Below are positions 1 through 8,883 of a DNA stretch of 64,000 nt, piece by piece (the first letter of the stretch is position 1; each line of letters begins with the position of its first letter). The DNA comes from CAWBUW01 sp963792075. GTDB taxonomy: Bacteria > Chloroflexota > Anaerolineae > Anaerolineales > UBA4823. The position numbers were made by a program, and so were the translations under genes. The notes under the pieces are model-generated. The model worked only from the letters and a program-made list of their open reading frames with translations, searched no databases and was not told where the DNA came from. The stretch is taken from positions 496,001-560,000 of the forward strand of contig CAWBUW010000002.1 of NCBI GenBank assembly GCA_963792075.1. Reading direction: 5' to 3'.

Positions 1-408
1 ATGAGCATCATCCCCACCACCACCGGCGCTGCGAAAGCAGTCAAGCTGGTGATTCCCGATCTGGCCGGCAAGCTGGATGGGTACGCGCTGCGCGTCCCTA
101 CCTCGACCGTGTCGGTGATCGACCTGACCGTTGAGATGGCTAAAGCCACCACCACCGAAGCGCTGCGCCAGGCATTCCGCGATGCTGCGGCTGGCCCGAT
201 GAAGGGCATCCTGCAGGCAGTCGATGAGCCCCTGGTCAGCATCGACTTCAAGGGTGACCCGCACTCCTCCTCGGTGGACATGGGCTTCACCACTGTCCTG
301 GGCAAGGAAGCCGGCACCATGGCCAAGATCGTGGCCTGGTACGACAACGAGTGGGGCTACTCCGTTCGCACCGCTGACCTGGCCGCCCTCATGGCCAAGT
401 CCCTCTAG
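1..408 (+). CDS. gap: Glyceraldehyde-3-phosphate dehydrogenase, C-terminal part (cut by window edge)
   Basis: This is the last 135 residues of a type I GAPDH, the cytoplasmic NAD-dependent glycolytic enzyme that oxidises glyceraldehyde 3-phosphate to 1,3-bisphosphoglycerate. The opening residues match the conserved IIPTTTGAAKAV segment of the catalytic domain, followed by GKLDGYALRVPT and the terminal WYDNEWGYS motif, which holds the conserved Asn and Tyr near the nicotinamide. The ATG at base 1 is an internal methionine, so the true start and the catalytic cysteine lie outside the window. It is followed by pgk and tpiA in the same direction, a standard glycolytic operon order. The frame is clean to a TAG stop. 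Confidence 0.95.
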   Translation: MSIIPTTTGAAKAVKLVIPDLAGKLDGYALRVPTSTVSVIDLTVEMAKATTTEALRQAFRDAAAGPMKGILQAVDEPLVSIDFKGDPHSSSVDMGFTTVLGKEAGTMAKIVAWYDNEWGYSVRTADLAALMAKSL

Positions 409-475
409 ACTACTTACACGATCTGCGCTGCTTGATTCTTTCGGTTTATTGGGAGTTGCCGTGGCAGCGGGCAAA

Positions 476-518
476 TGTGGGGATGTTTTGCGGGCAAAGC
501 CCGCAAAACATCCCCACA
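476..518. other. Long perfect hairpin, 20-bp stem and AAA loop
   Basis: Bases 476-495 and 499-518 are exact reverse complements around an AAA triloop. The stem starts with TGTGGGG and ends at the loop with GCGGGC. It lies 68 bases after the gap stop and 73 bases before the pgk start. No T-tract follows, so it is not a textbook intrinsic terminator. It could attenuate, terminate or stabilise the gap-pgk transcript. Related hairpins occur elsewhere in the window. Confidence 0.85.
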
Positions 519-590
519 GAACCGCTCCATTACGGCGATTCCAAGAGAGTTATTTTTTCCGAGTTGAGCAGCGCAGATTTTGGAGGCTCC

Positions 591-1766
591 ATGTTCAACA
601 AAAAGACTATTCGTGATATCAATCCCGCGGGGAAGCGCATCCTGGTGCGCGTAGATTACAACGTGCCCATCAAAGACGGCAAAGTGAGCGACGATACACG
701 TATCCGCGCGGCCATGCCCACGTTGAACTACCTGCTGGAAAAGGGTGCGGCCCTGATCCTGTGCTCACACCTGGGCCGGCCCAAAGGCGGACCGGATCCC
801 AAGTATTCCCTCAAGCCGGTGGCAGATTACCTCAGCGGTTTGCTGGGCAAGCCGGTGGCCTTCGCCGAGGACTGCATTGGCCCGGTCGCTGAAGCGGCTG
901 CCAAGGCGCTCAAGTCTGGCGATGTGCTGCTGCTCGAAAATACCCGCTTCCACCCGGAAGAGGAGAAGAACAACGAGGATATGGCCAAGCAGTTGGCCGG
1001 GTTGGCAGACCTGTACGTCAACGACGCTTTTGGATCGGCACACCGCGCCCATGCTTCGACAGAGGGCGTGGCGCATTTCCTGCCTGCTGTAGCTGGTCTG
1101 CTCATGGAAGAAGAAATCCGCTACCTGGGCCAGGCGATTGCCAACCCCAAGCGGCCGTTCATCGCCATCCTGGGCGGCGCTAAGATCAGTGATAAAATCG
1201 GCGTGATCAAGAACTTGCTGACCAAGGCCGACAAGGTGCTGATTGGCGGCGGCATGGCGAACACCTTCTTCAAGGCGCAGGGCATCTCCATGGCCAACTC
1301 GCTGGTAGAGGCGGAAGCGCTGGAAACGGCAAAGGAGATCCTCAAAGATGCCGGCTCCAAGCTGCAGCTACCCGTCGACATGGTGATCGCAGATAAGTTC
1401 GAGGCAGAAGCCGCGAGCAAGACCGTGCCCGTAGGCCCGGTGCCGGATGGCTGGCGCATCCTCGACGTGGGTCCCGCAACAGTGACTGCCTTTGGCAAGG
1501 CGCTGAAGGGGGCAGGCACGGTGGTGTGGAACGGCCCGATGGGCGTGTTCGAGTTCCCCCGCTTTGCCCAGGGCACCTTCGGGGTGGCTAAAGCTGTGGC
1601 AGAATGCGGCGCGGTTTCGATCATCGGCGGCGGCGATTCGGTTGCCGCAGTTGCGCAAGCTGGCCTGGAGAAGCAGATCACGCACATTTCCACGGGCGGC
1701 GGCGCTTCCCTGGAAATGCTCGAAGGCCTGGTGCTGCCCGGCCTGGCTGCGCTGCGAGATAAATAG
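591..1766 (+). CDS. pgk: Phosphoglycerate kinase
   Basis: This 391-residue protein has the usual length for bacterial phosphoglycerate kinase, which transfers phosphate from 1,3-bisphosphoglycerate to ADP in glycolysis. Visible motifs are RVDYNVPIKDG near the N-terminus (substrate-binding RxDxNVP), CSHLGRPKGG (the SHxGRP loop), NDAFGSAHRAHAST, the hinge and nucleotide segments LGGAKISDKI and WNGPMGVFE, and the C-terminal GGGDSVAA phosphate loop. The frame is open from 432, but the ATG at 591 is chosen because TTGGAGG sits just before it and homology begins there. It follows gap and precedes tpiA by 83 bases. Confidence 0.97.
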   Translation: MFNKKTIRDINPAGKRILVRVDYNVPIKDGKVSDDTRIRAAMPTLNYLLEKGAALILCSHLGRPKGGPDPKYSLKPVADYLSGLLGKPVAFAEDCIGPVAEAAAKALKSGDVLLLENTRFHPEEEKNNEDMAKQLAGLADLYVNDAFGSAHRAHASTEGVAHFLPAVAGLLMEEEIRYLGQAIANPKRPFIAILGGAKISDKIGVIKNLLTKADKVLIGGGMANTFFKAQGISMANSLVEAEALETAKEILKDAGSKLQLPVDMVIADKFEAEAASKTVPVGPVPDGWRILDVGPATVTAFGKALKGAGTVVWNGPMGVFEFPRFAQGTFGVAKAVAECGAVSIIGGGDSVAAVAQAGLEKQITHISTGGGASLEMLEGLVLPGLAALRDK

Positions 1767-1782
1767 TTCCGGATAATAACCA

Positions 1783-1806
1783 GGGGCGGGTCTATGGATC
1801 CGCCCC
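1783..1806. other. Hairpin in the pgk-tpiA spacer
   Basis: A 10-bp GC-rich stem with one G-T pair (left arm GGGGCGGGTC, right arm GATCCGCCCC) closes a TATG loop 16 bases after pgk. No T-run follows. It may be an RNA processing or partial termination element between pgk and tpiA. Confidence 0.5.
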
Positions 1807-1849
1807 CGGCTGCTTACAGGCATTAGGCTTACCCCACAAGGAACAAACA

Positions 1850-2629
1850 ATGCGACTACCTTTTGTAGCTGGAAACTGGAAAATGTATAAGACGATTGCC
1901 GAAACCCGGCACCTCGTCTCTGAATTGGTCCCCGGATTGCAGGCCGTGCAGGGTGTGGAAAAAGTGATTTGCCCGCCCTTTACCGTCCTGCTGGCTGCTT
2001 CTGCGCTATTGGAAGGGACGGATATTGGCCTGGGGGCGCAGAATATGCATTGGGAAGCGCAGGGGGCGTTCACGGGTGAGATTTCTCCGCCCATGGTCGC
2101 CGAAATCTGCCGCTACGTGATCCTGGGTCATTCTGAACGGCGCACATACTTTGGCGAAACAGACGAGACTGTCAATATGAAAGCGCGGGCTGCATTGAAA
2201 CACGGCCTGCTGCCCATCGTTTGTGTGGGCGAGACGCTGACCGAAAACGAAGCCGGTCGCACGGCAGATGTCGTTTCACGCCAAATGCGCGATGGCCTGG
2301 CCGGCCTGGCGTTCCCTACTGAAGACGTGGCGGCAACGCCCCTGGTGATCGCTTATGAGCCGGTGTGGGCAATTGGCACCGGGCGGGCAGCGACTGCCGA
2401 GGGCGCCAATGCCGTTGTGGCGGATGTGATCCGTTCCGTGTTGGCCGAACGTTTTGGCGCCTCGATCGCCCAGGCGGTGCGTGTGCTGTACGGCGGCTCG
2501 GTGAAAGCGGATAACGCCGCGGAGTTCTTTGCCCAGCCGGATATCGATGGGGCGTTGGTGGGCGGCGCCAGCCTGAAAGCTGGCGAGTTCATCCGCATCA
2601 CCCAGGCTGCTGCCAACCCTCACGCTTGA
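1850..2629 (+). CDS. tpiA: Triosephosphate isomerase
   Basis: A 259-residue TIM-barrel enzyme that interconverts dihydroxyacetone phosphate and glyceraldehyde 3-phosphate. The catalytic residues are visible: Asn9 and Lys11 in AGNWKMYKT, the electrophilic His at about 94 in ILGHSERR, and the general base Glu at about 170 in YEPVWAIGTG, which runs into the flexible phosphate loop. The C-terminal LYGGSVKADNA and DGALVGGASL motifs bind phosphate. The ATG start follows AAGGAACAA. This completes gap-pgk-tpiA. Nothing in the sequence is abnormal. Confidence 0.97.
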   Translation: MRLPFVAGNWKMYKTIAETRHLVSELVPGLQAVQGVEKVICPPFTVLLAASALLEGTDIGLGAQNMHWEAQGAFTGEISPPMVAEICRYVILGHSERRTYFGETDETVNMKARAALKHGLLPIVCVGETLTENEAGRTADVVSRQMRDGLAGLAFPTEDVAATPLVIAYEPVWAIGTGRAATAEGANAVVADVIRSVLAERFGASIAQAVRVLYGGSVKADNAAEFFAQPDIDGALVGGASLKAGEFIRITQAAANPHA

Positions 2630-2676
2630 TCTCGGCATTTGGTCTGTTTTAGCGTTGTGCGGTTGAAATAATCGTC

Positions 2677-3441
2677 ATGATCCCTGCTTATACCGAGGGC
2701 ATATTCCTGCTTCTACTGCTCTTGGTGCCGTTTTTATTTCTGCAGCGCAGCCTGCATCGTGAGGTGCAGGCTTTTTTCCTTTTGTTGACCCGCCGGCAGG
2801 ACTTTTCGCTGGTGATCTTTTCCCTGCTGTTCTTCCCAGGGGTCCTGCTGCACGAAACCAGCCATTTTTTAATGGCGCGCCTGCTCAACGTGCGGACAGG
2901 ACGTTTTTCGATGATCCCGCGCCCGCTGCCGGGTGGGCGGCTGCAGTTGGGCTATGTGGAAACGGCGCAAACAGATTTTCTACGCGACTCGTTGATCGGC
3001 ATAGCCCCGCTGCTTGTGGGAGGATGTGTTGTGGTCTATGTCGGGTTGGTGCCTCTGGGCCTGGATGCCTTGTGGCAGTCCTGGACGGTGGGAACCCTGA
3101 ACGCGTTGCTCCAGGCGCTGCGCCAGGTGTACCAGCAGCCGGATTTTTGGCTATGGTTCTACCTGGCATTCACCGTCAGCAGTACCATGCTGCCCTCTGC
3201 TTCTGACCGGCGGGCCTGGTTACCAATGGCAATCGCGCTCCTCCTGTTGTTCGGCTTCAGCCTGGCGGCAGGGGCAGGGCCCTGGATGGCAGAGCACCTG
3301 GCTCCTGCTCTGAACAGCGCCTTGCAAGCCCTGGACCTGGCGATTGGCATCAGCATGCTGCTGCATGTGTTCCTGCTCCCCCTCGTTTGGGGGGCGCGCA
3401 AGGGCCTGTCTCGCCTGACCGGCCTTAGTGTGGGTTTTTAA
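2677..3441 (+). CDS. Membrane zinc metallopeptidase-like protein (HExxH)
   Basis: A 254-residue, very hydrophobic protein with about five or six membrane spans. Residues 59-63 read HETSH, an HExxH zinc-ligand motif at the end of a membrane helix followed by a MARLL segment, the arrangement seen in intramembrane M50-like peptidases. A clear downstream NPDG-type third ligand is not evident, so the substrate and even the activity are unknown. It starts 47 bases after tpiA. Bases 2749-2777 inside the gene form a terminator-like hairpin followed by a T-run, which could attenuate expression of this gene from the glycolytic operon. The family call rests on the motif and topology only. Confidence 0.6.
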   Translation: MIPAYTEGIFLLLLLLVPFLFLQRSLHREVQAFFLLLTRRQDFSLVIFSLLFFPGVLLHETSHFLMARLLNVRTGRFSMIPRPLPGGRLQLGYVETAQTDFLRDSLIGIAPLLVGGCVVVYVGLVPLGLDALWQSWTVGTLNALLQALRQVYQQPDFWLWFYLAFTVSSTMLPSASDRRAWLPMAIALLLLFGFSLAAGAGPWMAEHLAPALNSALQALDLAIGISMLLHVFLLPLVWGARKGLSRLTGLSVGF

Positions 3442-3496
3442 ACGGGTGCCGCTGGCTTGCTTGTGGTACAATCACAAACGCTTATTGAAATAATAT

Positions 3497-4002
3497 ATGG
3501 ATTCCCACTGGTACGCCCTCCGTTGTAAACCCCGTAAGGAAGAGGTGGTCTGGAAGCAGGTGAGCGATCAAGGGTTTGAGGTGTTTTATCCCCGTTTACG
3601 GGTGAATCCGGTGAACCCTCGCGCCCGAAAGATAAAACCTTATTTTCCGGGCTACCTTTTTGTTCGCCTGGATTTGGCCGTCCTGGGAACTTCTGCTTTC
3701 CAATGGATGCCTCACACAATAGGGCTGGTTTCCTTCGGCGGTGAACCTGCTGCCGTGCCAGATAACCTGATCTTTGCTGTGCGCAAGCGAGTAGAAGAAA
3801 TCGCAGAGGTGGGGGGGAAATATTTGATGGGCTAAAATCGGGTGATGCGGTTTCGATTGATTATGGGCCCTTCAGGGGTTATGAGGCTATCTTCGATGCT
3901 CGTGTCCCCGGCAGTGAACGTGTGAAAGTGATGCTGATCTGGCTGGATTCCCGCCAGATCCCGGTAGAATTGGATGTATCCAGTATCCGCCAAAAGAAGT
4001 AG
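3497..4002 (+). CDS. NusG/RfaH-type transcription antiterminator of the polysaccharide locus (frameshifted)
   Basis: Repaired, this is a 168-residue NusG paralogue. The N-terminal NGN domain runs from HWYALRCKPRKEE through PYFPGYLFVRLDL. The C-terminal KOW domain appears only in another frame from about 3818 (GLKSGDAVSIDYGPFRGYEA) and ends at the TAG at 4000-4002. The break is a run of seven G at 3811-3817; eight G would join the frames as EVGGEIFDGLKSGD. The gene stands alone at the head of the sugar-nucleotide genes, as LoaP-, UpxY- and RfaH-like factors do in long surface-glycan operons. Its inferred role is to help RNA polymerase read through this operon. The indel is probably an assembly error. 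Confidence 0.8.
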
Positions 4003-4054
4003 AGTTCGGGCGAAGTGGGTAAATGCCTGAAAATATAAGATTGGAGAGCTGAAA

Positions 4055-5118
4055 ATGAAAAAAGCTTTAATCACAGGTATTACTGGACAGGACGGCTCGT
4101 ACCTGGCTGAGTTGTTATTGTCCAAAGAGTATGAAGTTCATGGGATGATCCGCCGGGCGAGCACCTTCAATACTCGCCGCATTGACCATCTCTACAACGA
4201 TCCGCATAACAAGGTGAACCTTTATTTGCATTACGGTGACCTGGCCAGCGGCGGTTCCTTGACCGACATGGTCTATTCGATCCAGCCAGATGAGATTTAT
4301 AATTTGGCTGCGCAATCTCACGTGCGCGTGAGCTTTGATCTGCCCGATTATACGGGAGACATTACCGGCCTGGGCACCATCCGTTTGTTGGAAGCAATAC
4401 GCAAGAGTGGGATCAAGACCCGTATGTACCAGGCTTCATCCAGCGAGATGTTCGGCAGCGCCAGGCCCCCGCAGAGCGAGACGACAGCTTTCGAGCCCCA
4501 GAGCCCCTACGCAGCCGCCAAGGTTTATTCCTATTGGGTGACGCGGAATTACCGCCAGGGCTATCAGATGTTTGCTTCGAACGGGATTTTATTCAACCAC
4601 GAGTCCCCCGTCGCGGCGAAACCTTCGTTACCCGGAAAATTACGCGTGCCCTGGCTGCGATCAAGGCCGGCAAACAGGATTTCCTCTACCTGGGCAACCT
4701 GGATTCCAAGCGTGACTGGGGCTACGCACCTGACTATGTGGCAGCCATGTGGAAGATGATGGAGCAGGATCATGCCGATGATTTTGTCATTGGCACAGGT
4801 GAATCGCACTCGATCCGGGAATTCCTGGATGAATCCTTTGGCTACGTGGATATGGATTGGCACCAGTATGTGCGCATCGATCCCAAGTACTTCCGCCCAA
4901 CTGAGGTGGATTATTTGCAGGCAGATCCCGCCAAAGCGCGCCAGAATTTAGACTGGGAACCGCGCGTTTTCTTCAAAGACCTGGTGCGTATCATGGTGGA
5001 TGCTGACCTGGAGCTGGAGGGCCTGGAGTCTCCCGGTGAAGGCAAGAAACTGTTGGAAGTTCACCATGGCAAATGGCACCGTTGGGACTCACAGGTTGTG
5101 AGCATGGAGCGCCCATAA
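4055..5118 (+). CDS. gmd: GDP-mannose 4,6-dehydratase (one-base frameshift)
   Basis: Repaired length is 354 residues, typical of Gmd, which converts GDP-D-mannose to GDP-4-keto-6-deoxymannose for fucose, rhamnose or perosamine. It has the GITGQDGSYLAELLL Rossmann loop, the NADP-binding RRASTFNTRRIDH segment, the catalytic SSSEMFG stretch, YAAAK (YxxxK), and HESPRRGETFVTRKIT. The break is in a run of five C at 4605-4609; six C restores HESPRRGE. The 3' half encodes YLGNLDSKRDWGYAPDYV and PTEVDYLQADPAKAR as expected. The RBS is GGAGAG ahead of ATG 4055. A second, divergent copy lies at 8884. Confidence 0.92.
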
Positions 5119-5187
5119 AGTGTTCCAGAACCACTGAAGGGGTGCACTAAAAAGTTGTTGGTATGTGTGTGCGCGGGAAGGTGGATA

Positions 5188-5307
5188 ATGTCTGATCAAA
5201 AGTTCAAACTCTCAGAAGATTGGCTGGCGGTTATCCTGGCATTTGTCTTGATCTTGCTGTCCGCCATTGGCGTGTTAGGCAAAAACGGCATCCCAATCAA
5301 GTTCTGA
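5188..5307 (+). CDS. 39-residue membrane peptide upstream of the YeiH-type transporter
   Basis: An ATG preceded by GGAAGGTGG opens a short frame coding MSDQKFKLSEDW followed by a hydrophobic helix (about residues 13-30, LAVILAFVLILL) and a basic tail ending KNGIPIKF. One membrane span with a cytoplasmic N-terminus is predicted by eye. It ends 19 bases before the transporter gene, so the two are almost certainly co-transcribed. Its likely role is a small accessory or assembly subunit of that transporter, which is inference. The strong RBS and tight spacing favour a real gene. Confidence 0.6.
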   Translation: MSDQKFKLSEDWLAVILAFVLILLSAIGVLGKNGIPIKF

Positions 5308-5326
5308 AAGGTACCAGGAGGCAGGC

Positions 5327-6403
5327 ATGAACGAGAAGATAAAAACAGAGCAGCCTGATAACCGCACCATTCAGACGGTAGCCGGGCTTCTGGTGGTGGT
5401 GGTCCTTTCCATCATAGCCTGGTGGGTAACGAATTGGGTTTACCAGATCAAGCTTCCCTGGGGCATCCCAGGGAAAGCCTTGGAATACCCGTTATGGGCG
5501 GCACTGATGGGGCTTCTGGGGAACGTGGTGCTGAAATTAACAGGCTGGCACGCTTACCTCCGGCCGGGTATGCGCACCGAGTTGTTTTTGAAAACCGGCC
5601 TGGTCTTGTTGGGCGCGGGGATTAACCTGGCGGTCCTGGTAAGCTACGGCTCGCTAGCTGCGCTGCAAGGGTTGATCATGATCACCAGTGTGTTCTTCTT
5701 CAGTTGGTGGCTGGGTGGGCGTTTTGGCCTGGATGATAAGCTGCGCGCGGTGATGTCCACAGCCGTCTCGGTCTGCGGTGTTTCAGCGGCGATTGCTGCG
5801 GCCGGTTCGGTGCTGGCGAAAAAAGAGCAGGTGACTTACGTAACCACGCTGGTCATCCTTACCGCGCTGCCGCTCATGGTATTTGCGCCTCTGGCAGCCG
5901 GCGCCATGCAGCTTCCTGAGCCGGTGGCTGGCGCCTGGTTCGGTGGCAATATTGACACCACGGCCGCGGTGGTGGGCGCCGGGACGATCTATGGCGAAAA
6001 GGCCCAGGAAACCGCAACGATTGTCAAGACCACCCAAAACGCCTTGATCGGCGTGGTGGCTTTTTTGCTCGCCTTATATTTTGCTCTACATAGCGGCGAA
6101 ACTGCGGGGAAACGCCCCTCCATAAAGCTGATCTGGGATCGTTTTCCGAAGTTTGTGCTCGGTTTTGTGCTCGCTTCGATCTTGTTTTCGGTGCACATGA
6201 TTGACGGTGGCAAGGGTACCGCGATTGAAGCGCTGAAGAACTGGGCTTTCACCCTGGCTTTTGTCTCGATGGGCCTGGAGATGTCCACCAGTGACCTTAA
6301 GAGCATGGGCTGGCGACCGCTGGCAGTATTCTTGATCGTGACCGTCTTCAATACGCTTCTGGCGTTGGGTGTAGCCTGGGCATTATTTGGTGGGCAGGGA
6401 TAA
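5327..6403 (+). CDS. YeiH/UPF0324 family putative anion (sulfate) exporter
   Basis: A 358-residue integral membrane protein with about ten helices. Glycine-rich segments such as LVLLGAGINLAVL, SVCGVSAAIAAAG and FGGNIDTTAAVVGAGTIYG are typical of the conserved hypothetical 698 family, which includes YeiH and proposed sulfate exporters. AGGAGG precedes the ATG. It sits between gmd and rfbB, unusual company for this family. It may move a sulfur oxyanion or another small anion, and the substrate cannot be read from sequence. It is preceded by the 39-residue peptide. The frame is intact. Confidence 0.8.
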   Translation: MNEKIKTEQPDNRTIQTVAGLLVVVVLSIIAWWVTNWVYQIKLPWGIPGKALEYPLWAALMGLLGNVVLKLTGWHAYLRPGMRTELFLKTGLVLLGAGINLAVLVSYGSLAALQGLIMITSVFFFSWWLGGRFGLDDKLRAVMSTAVSVCGVSAAIAAAGSVLAKKEQVTYVTTLVILTALPLMVFAPLAAGAMQLPEPVAGAWFGGNIDTTAAVVGAGTIYGEKAQETATIVKTTQNALIGVVAFLLALYFALHSGETAGKRPSIKLIWDRFPKFVLGFVLASILFSVHMIDGGKGTAIEALKNWAFTLAFVSMGLEMSTSDLKSMGWRPLAVFLIVTVFNTLLALGVAWALFGGQG

Positions 6404-6446
6404 TCTTAGGACCTGACCGAAAGGGATATTGGGGAGAGGAGTTTAA

Positions 6447-7532
6447 GTGAGGAATATTTTAGTGACAGGCGGCGCGGGGTTTATCGGCTCGAACTTTGTG
6501 CGCTTTATCCAGCAAGCTGAGCCAGACGTACAGGTCGTCAACCTGGATGTACTGACCTATGCCGGCAGTCTGGAAAACTTGAAGGACTTGCCTGTTCCTG
6601 AAAAGCACGTCTTTATTCAGGGCGATATTTGCGACCGCGCCCTGCTGGAGAGCCTGCTGCGCCAGTATCAGATCGATACCGTGGTGCACTTTGCCGCCGA
6701 GACGCATGTAGATCGCTCGATCCTCGGCCCGGGGCAGTTCATCCAAACGAACATCATTGGGACTTTTACGCTGCTCGAAGCAGTGCGCCAGTACTGGTTG
6801 AGCGAAAAGGCGCTCAAGGGCGCTCCGGTACGCTTCCATCATATTTCCACCGACGAAGTTTTTGGTTCGCTGGATTCAGACGCGCCGGCCTGGACCGAAG
6901 AGACCCCTTACGCACCCAATTCACCTTATGCTGCTTCGAAAGCGGCCAGTGACCACCTGGTTCGTTCTTATGGGCATACCTACGGGCTGCCCTACTCGAT
7001 TTCGAACTGTTCTAACAATTATGGCCCTTACCAGTTCCCGGAAAAATTGATCCCGCTGATGATTTTAAACGCGTATCACGGAGAACCGCTGCCCATCTAT
7101 GGGGATGGAGGCCAGATCCGAGATTGGCTGTACGTGGAAGACCACTGCGAAGCGATCTGGCGGATTCTGAGCAAGGGGCACCCGGGGCAGACCTATAACA
7201 TCGGCGGTGGAGCTCAGCCTACCAACCTATTGGTTATCGAGCAGTTATGCAGCCAGATGGATGAGCTCTATCCCGATTCGCCGCATGCGCCCCACCGGTC
7301 GTTAATGCGCTTTGTAGCCGATCGTCCTGGCCATGACCGGCGGTATGCGATCGATTTTGGGAAAATTCAGCAAGAGTTAGGTTGGCAGCCGCGCCAGTCG
7401 TTTGGCAGTGGTCTGCAGAAAACGGTGGCCTGGTACCTGGACCATCCTGATTGGGTGGCGAAGGCCCAGCAGCAGGGTGATTACAAGGCTTGGGTGCAGC
7501 GCAATTATACGCAGAGAGAATCGGAGAATTGA
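6447..7532 (+). CDS. rfbB: dTDP-glucose 4,6-dehydratase
   Basis: A 361-residue extended SDR enzyme that makes dTDP-4-keto-6-deoxyglucose, precursor of rhamnose and many deoxysugars. Visible are the NAD loop GGAGFIGSNFVRF, HFAAETHVDRSI, the catalytic STDEVFGSL (Thr-Asp-Glu triad), YAASKAASDH (YxxxK) and NCSNNYGPYQFPEKLIPL, all diagnostic of RmlB/RfbB. The start is GTG at 6447 with GGAGAGGAG upstream. No rmlA, rmlC or rmlD is recognised nearby, so the product may feed a different 6-deoxysugar or depend on genes elsewhere. It lies four bases before ugd. Confidence 0.93.
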   Translation: MRNILVTGGAGFIGSNFVRFIQQAEPDVQVVNLDVLTYAGSLENLKDLPVPEKHVFIQGDICDRALLESLLRQYQIDTVVHFAAETHVDRSILGPGQFIQTNIIGTFTLLEAVRQYWLSEKALKGAPVRFHHISTDEVFGSLDSDAPAWTEETPYAPNSPYAASKAASDHLVRSYGHTYGLPYSISNCSNNYGPYQFPEKLIPLMILNAYHGEPLPIYGDGGQIRDWLYVEDHCEAIWRILSKGHPGQTYNIGGGAQPTNLLVIEQLCSQMDELYPDSPHAPHRSLMRFVADRPGHDRRYAIDFGKIQQELGWQPRQSFGSGLQKTVAWYLDHPDWVAKAQQQGDYKAWVQRNYTQRESEN

Positions 7533-7536
7533 AGAA

Positions 7537-8841
7537 ATGAAGCAAATATGTGTCATCGGTGTTGGCTATGTGGGGCTGGTCACCGCAGCGATTTTTGCAG
7601 ACCTGGGCAATCGCGTGATTGGGCTGGATATTTCGGCTGAAAAAATTGCCGGTTTGAAAGCAGGCGTCATGCCGATTTACGAGCCGGGATTGGCCGAAAT
7701 CGTCAGCCATAACGTACATGCCGGACGCCTATCTTTTACCACTTCTTACGATGAAGCTTTGAAAGATGTTGAATTTGTTTTTATCGGCGTCGGCACACCC
7801 TCTGGGTCGGACGGCGAGGCAGATTTGCGTTATGTGCGCCAGGTAGCTCAGTCCATCGCCGAGCACATGATCGCGCCGTTGATCCTCATCGACAAATCCA
7901 CCGTTCCGGTAGGCACAGGCGAGTGGGTTGGGGATATTGTGCGTGCACACCAGCCGCAGCCAATTCCTTTCTCGGTGGTTTCCTGCCCGGAATTCCTGCG
8001 CGAAGGCTCGGCAATCAGTGACAGCCTTAACCCCCACCGCACCGTGATTGGTTCCTCAGACCGGGCAGCCGCGGAACGTGTTGCCCAACTGCATATGCCG
8101 CTGCGCGCACCTATCATGATCACCGATCTGCGTACGGCCGAGATGATCAAATACGCCTCGAACGCTTTCCTGGCTACCAAGATATCTTTCATTAACGAAA
8201 TCGCCAATATCTGTGAAGCCTTGGGCGCAGATGTTAAAGAGGTGGCTGCGGGCATGGGCTATGATAAGCGCATTGGCCCACAATTTCTTGACGCTGGCCT
8301 GGGCTATGGCGGCTCTTGTTTCCCCAAGGATGTCAAGGCCCTGGCCTACATGGCCGCTGAGAGCGGCCGTCACCCGCAACTGCTGCACGCTGTGATGGCG
8401 ATCAATGACGACCGCCGGCCCATGGTGGTTCATCGCCTGAATGAAATGTTGTCCGGGTTGGAAGGCAAGACAGTTGGCTTGCTGGGCCTGGCTTTCAAAC
8501 CGAACACGGATGATATGCGCGATGCTCCAGCCATCGACATTGCCCGGGCGCTGATTTCACAGGGGGCTGTGGTCAAGGCTTATGATCCGGTAGCTATGCC
8601 CACTGCGGCTCCGATCATGCCCGAGGTGTTGATGCAGGAGGATCCGTATACACTGGCTGAAGGCTGTGATGCACTTGTTGTGGTTACCGAGTGGAATGAG
8701 TTCAAACAGCTTGACCTGGAACGGCTACGCGATTTGATGAACCAGCCCGTTTTGCTGGATGGGCGGAACATTTATGATCCCAAGCAAATGGCAGCTCTCA
8801 AATTTACCTATCGAGGGATTGGACGCGGGCATGTGCTTTAG
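7537..8841 (+). CDS. ugd: UDP-glucose 6-dehydrogenase
   Basis: A 434-residue NAD-dependent enzyme that oxidises UDP-glucose to UDP-glucuronate in two steps. It shows GVGYVGLVTAAIFADLG (Rossmann loop), YEPGLAEIV, DKSTVPVGTG, PEFLREGSAI, the catalytic cysteine in GGSCFPKDVKAL, and the C-terminal GLAFKPNTDDMRDAP motif. The frame stays open upstream inside rfbB, but the ATG at 7537 is where homology begins, four bases after the rfbB stop. The product can feed the glucuronate epimerase at 12005, and also any decarboxylase-like SDR such as 62909. Confidence 0.94.
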   Translation: MKQICVIGVGYVGLVTAAIFADLGNRVIGLDISAEKIAGLKAGVMPIYEPGLAEIVSHNVHAGRLSFTTSYDEALKDVEFVFIGVGTPSGSDGEADLRYVRQVAQSIAEHMIAPLILIDKSTVPVGTGEWVGDIVRAHQPQPIPFSVVSCPEFLREGSAISDSLNPHRTVIGSSDRAAAERVAQLHMPLRAPIMITDLRTAEMIKYASNAFLATKISFINEIANICEALGADVKEVAAGMGYDKRIGPQFLDAGLGYGGSCFPKDVKALAYMAAESGRHPQLLHAVMAINDDRRPMVVHRLNEMLSGLEGKTVGLLGLAFKPNTDDMRDAPAIDIARALISQGAVVKAYDPVAMPTAAPIMPEVLMQEDPYTLAEGCDALVVVTEWNEFKQLDLERLRDLMNQPVLLDGRNIYDPKQMAALKFTYRGIGRGHVL

Positions 8842-8883
8842 ACCCTCCGGATGTAACCAGTCTAATTTCGGGAGGAGTCTTCG

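Noticed and set aside
3467..3472. TACAAT as -10 box for the antiterminator gene
   Set aside because: No -35 match lies 16-18 bases upstream, so it is too weak to list.
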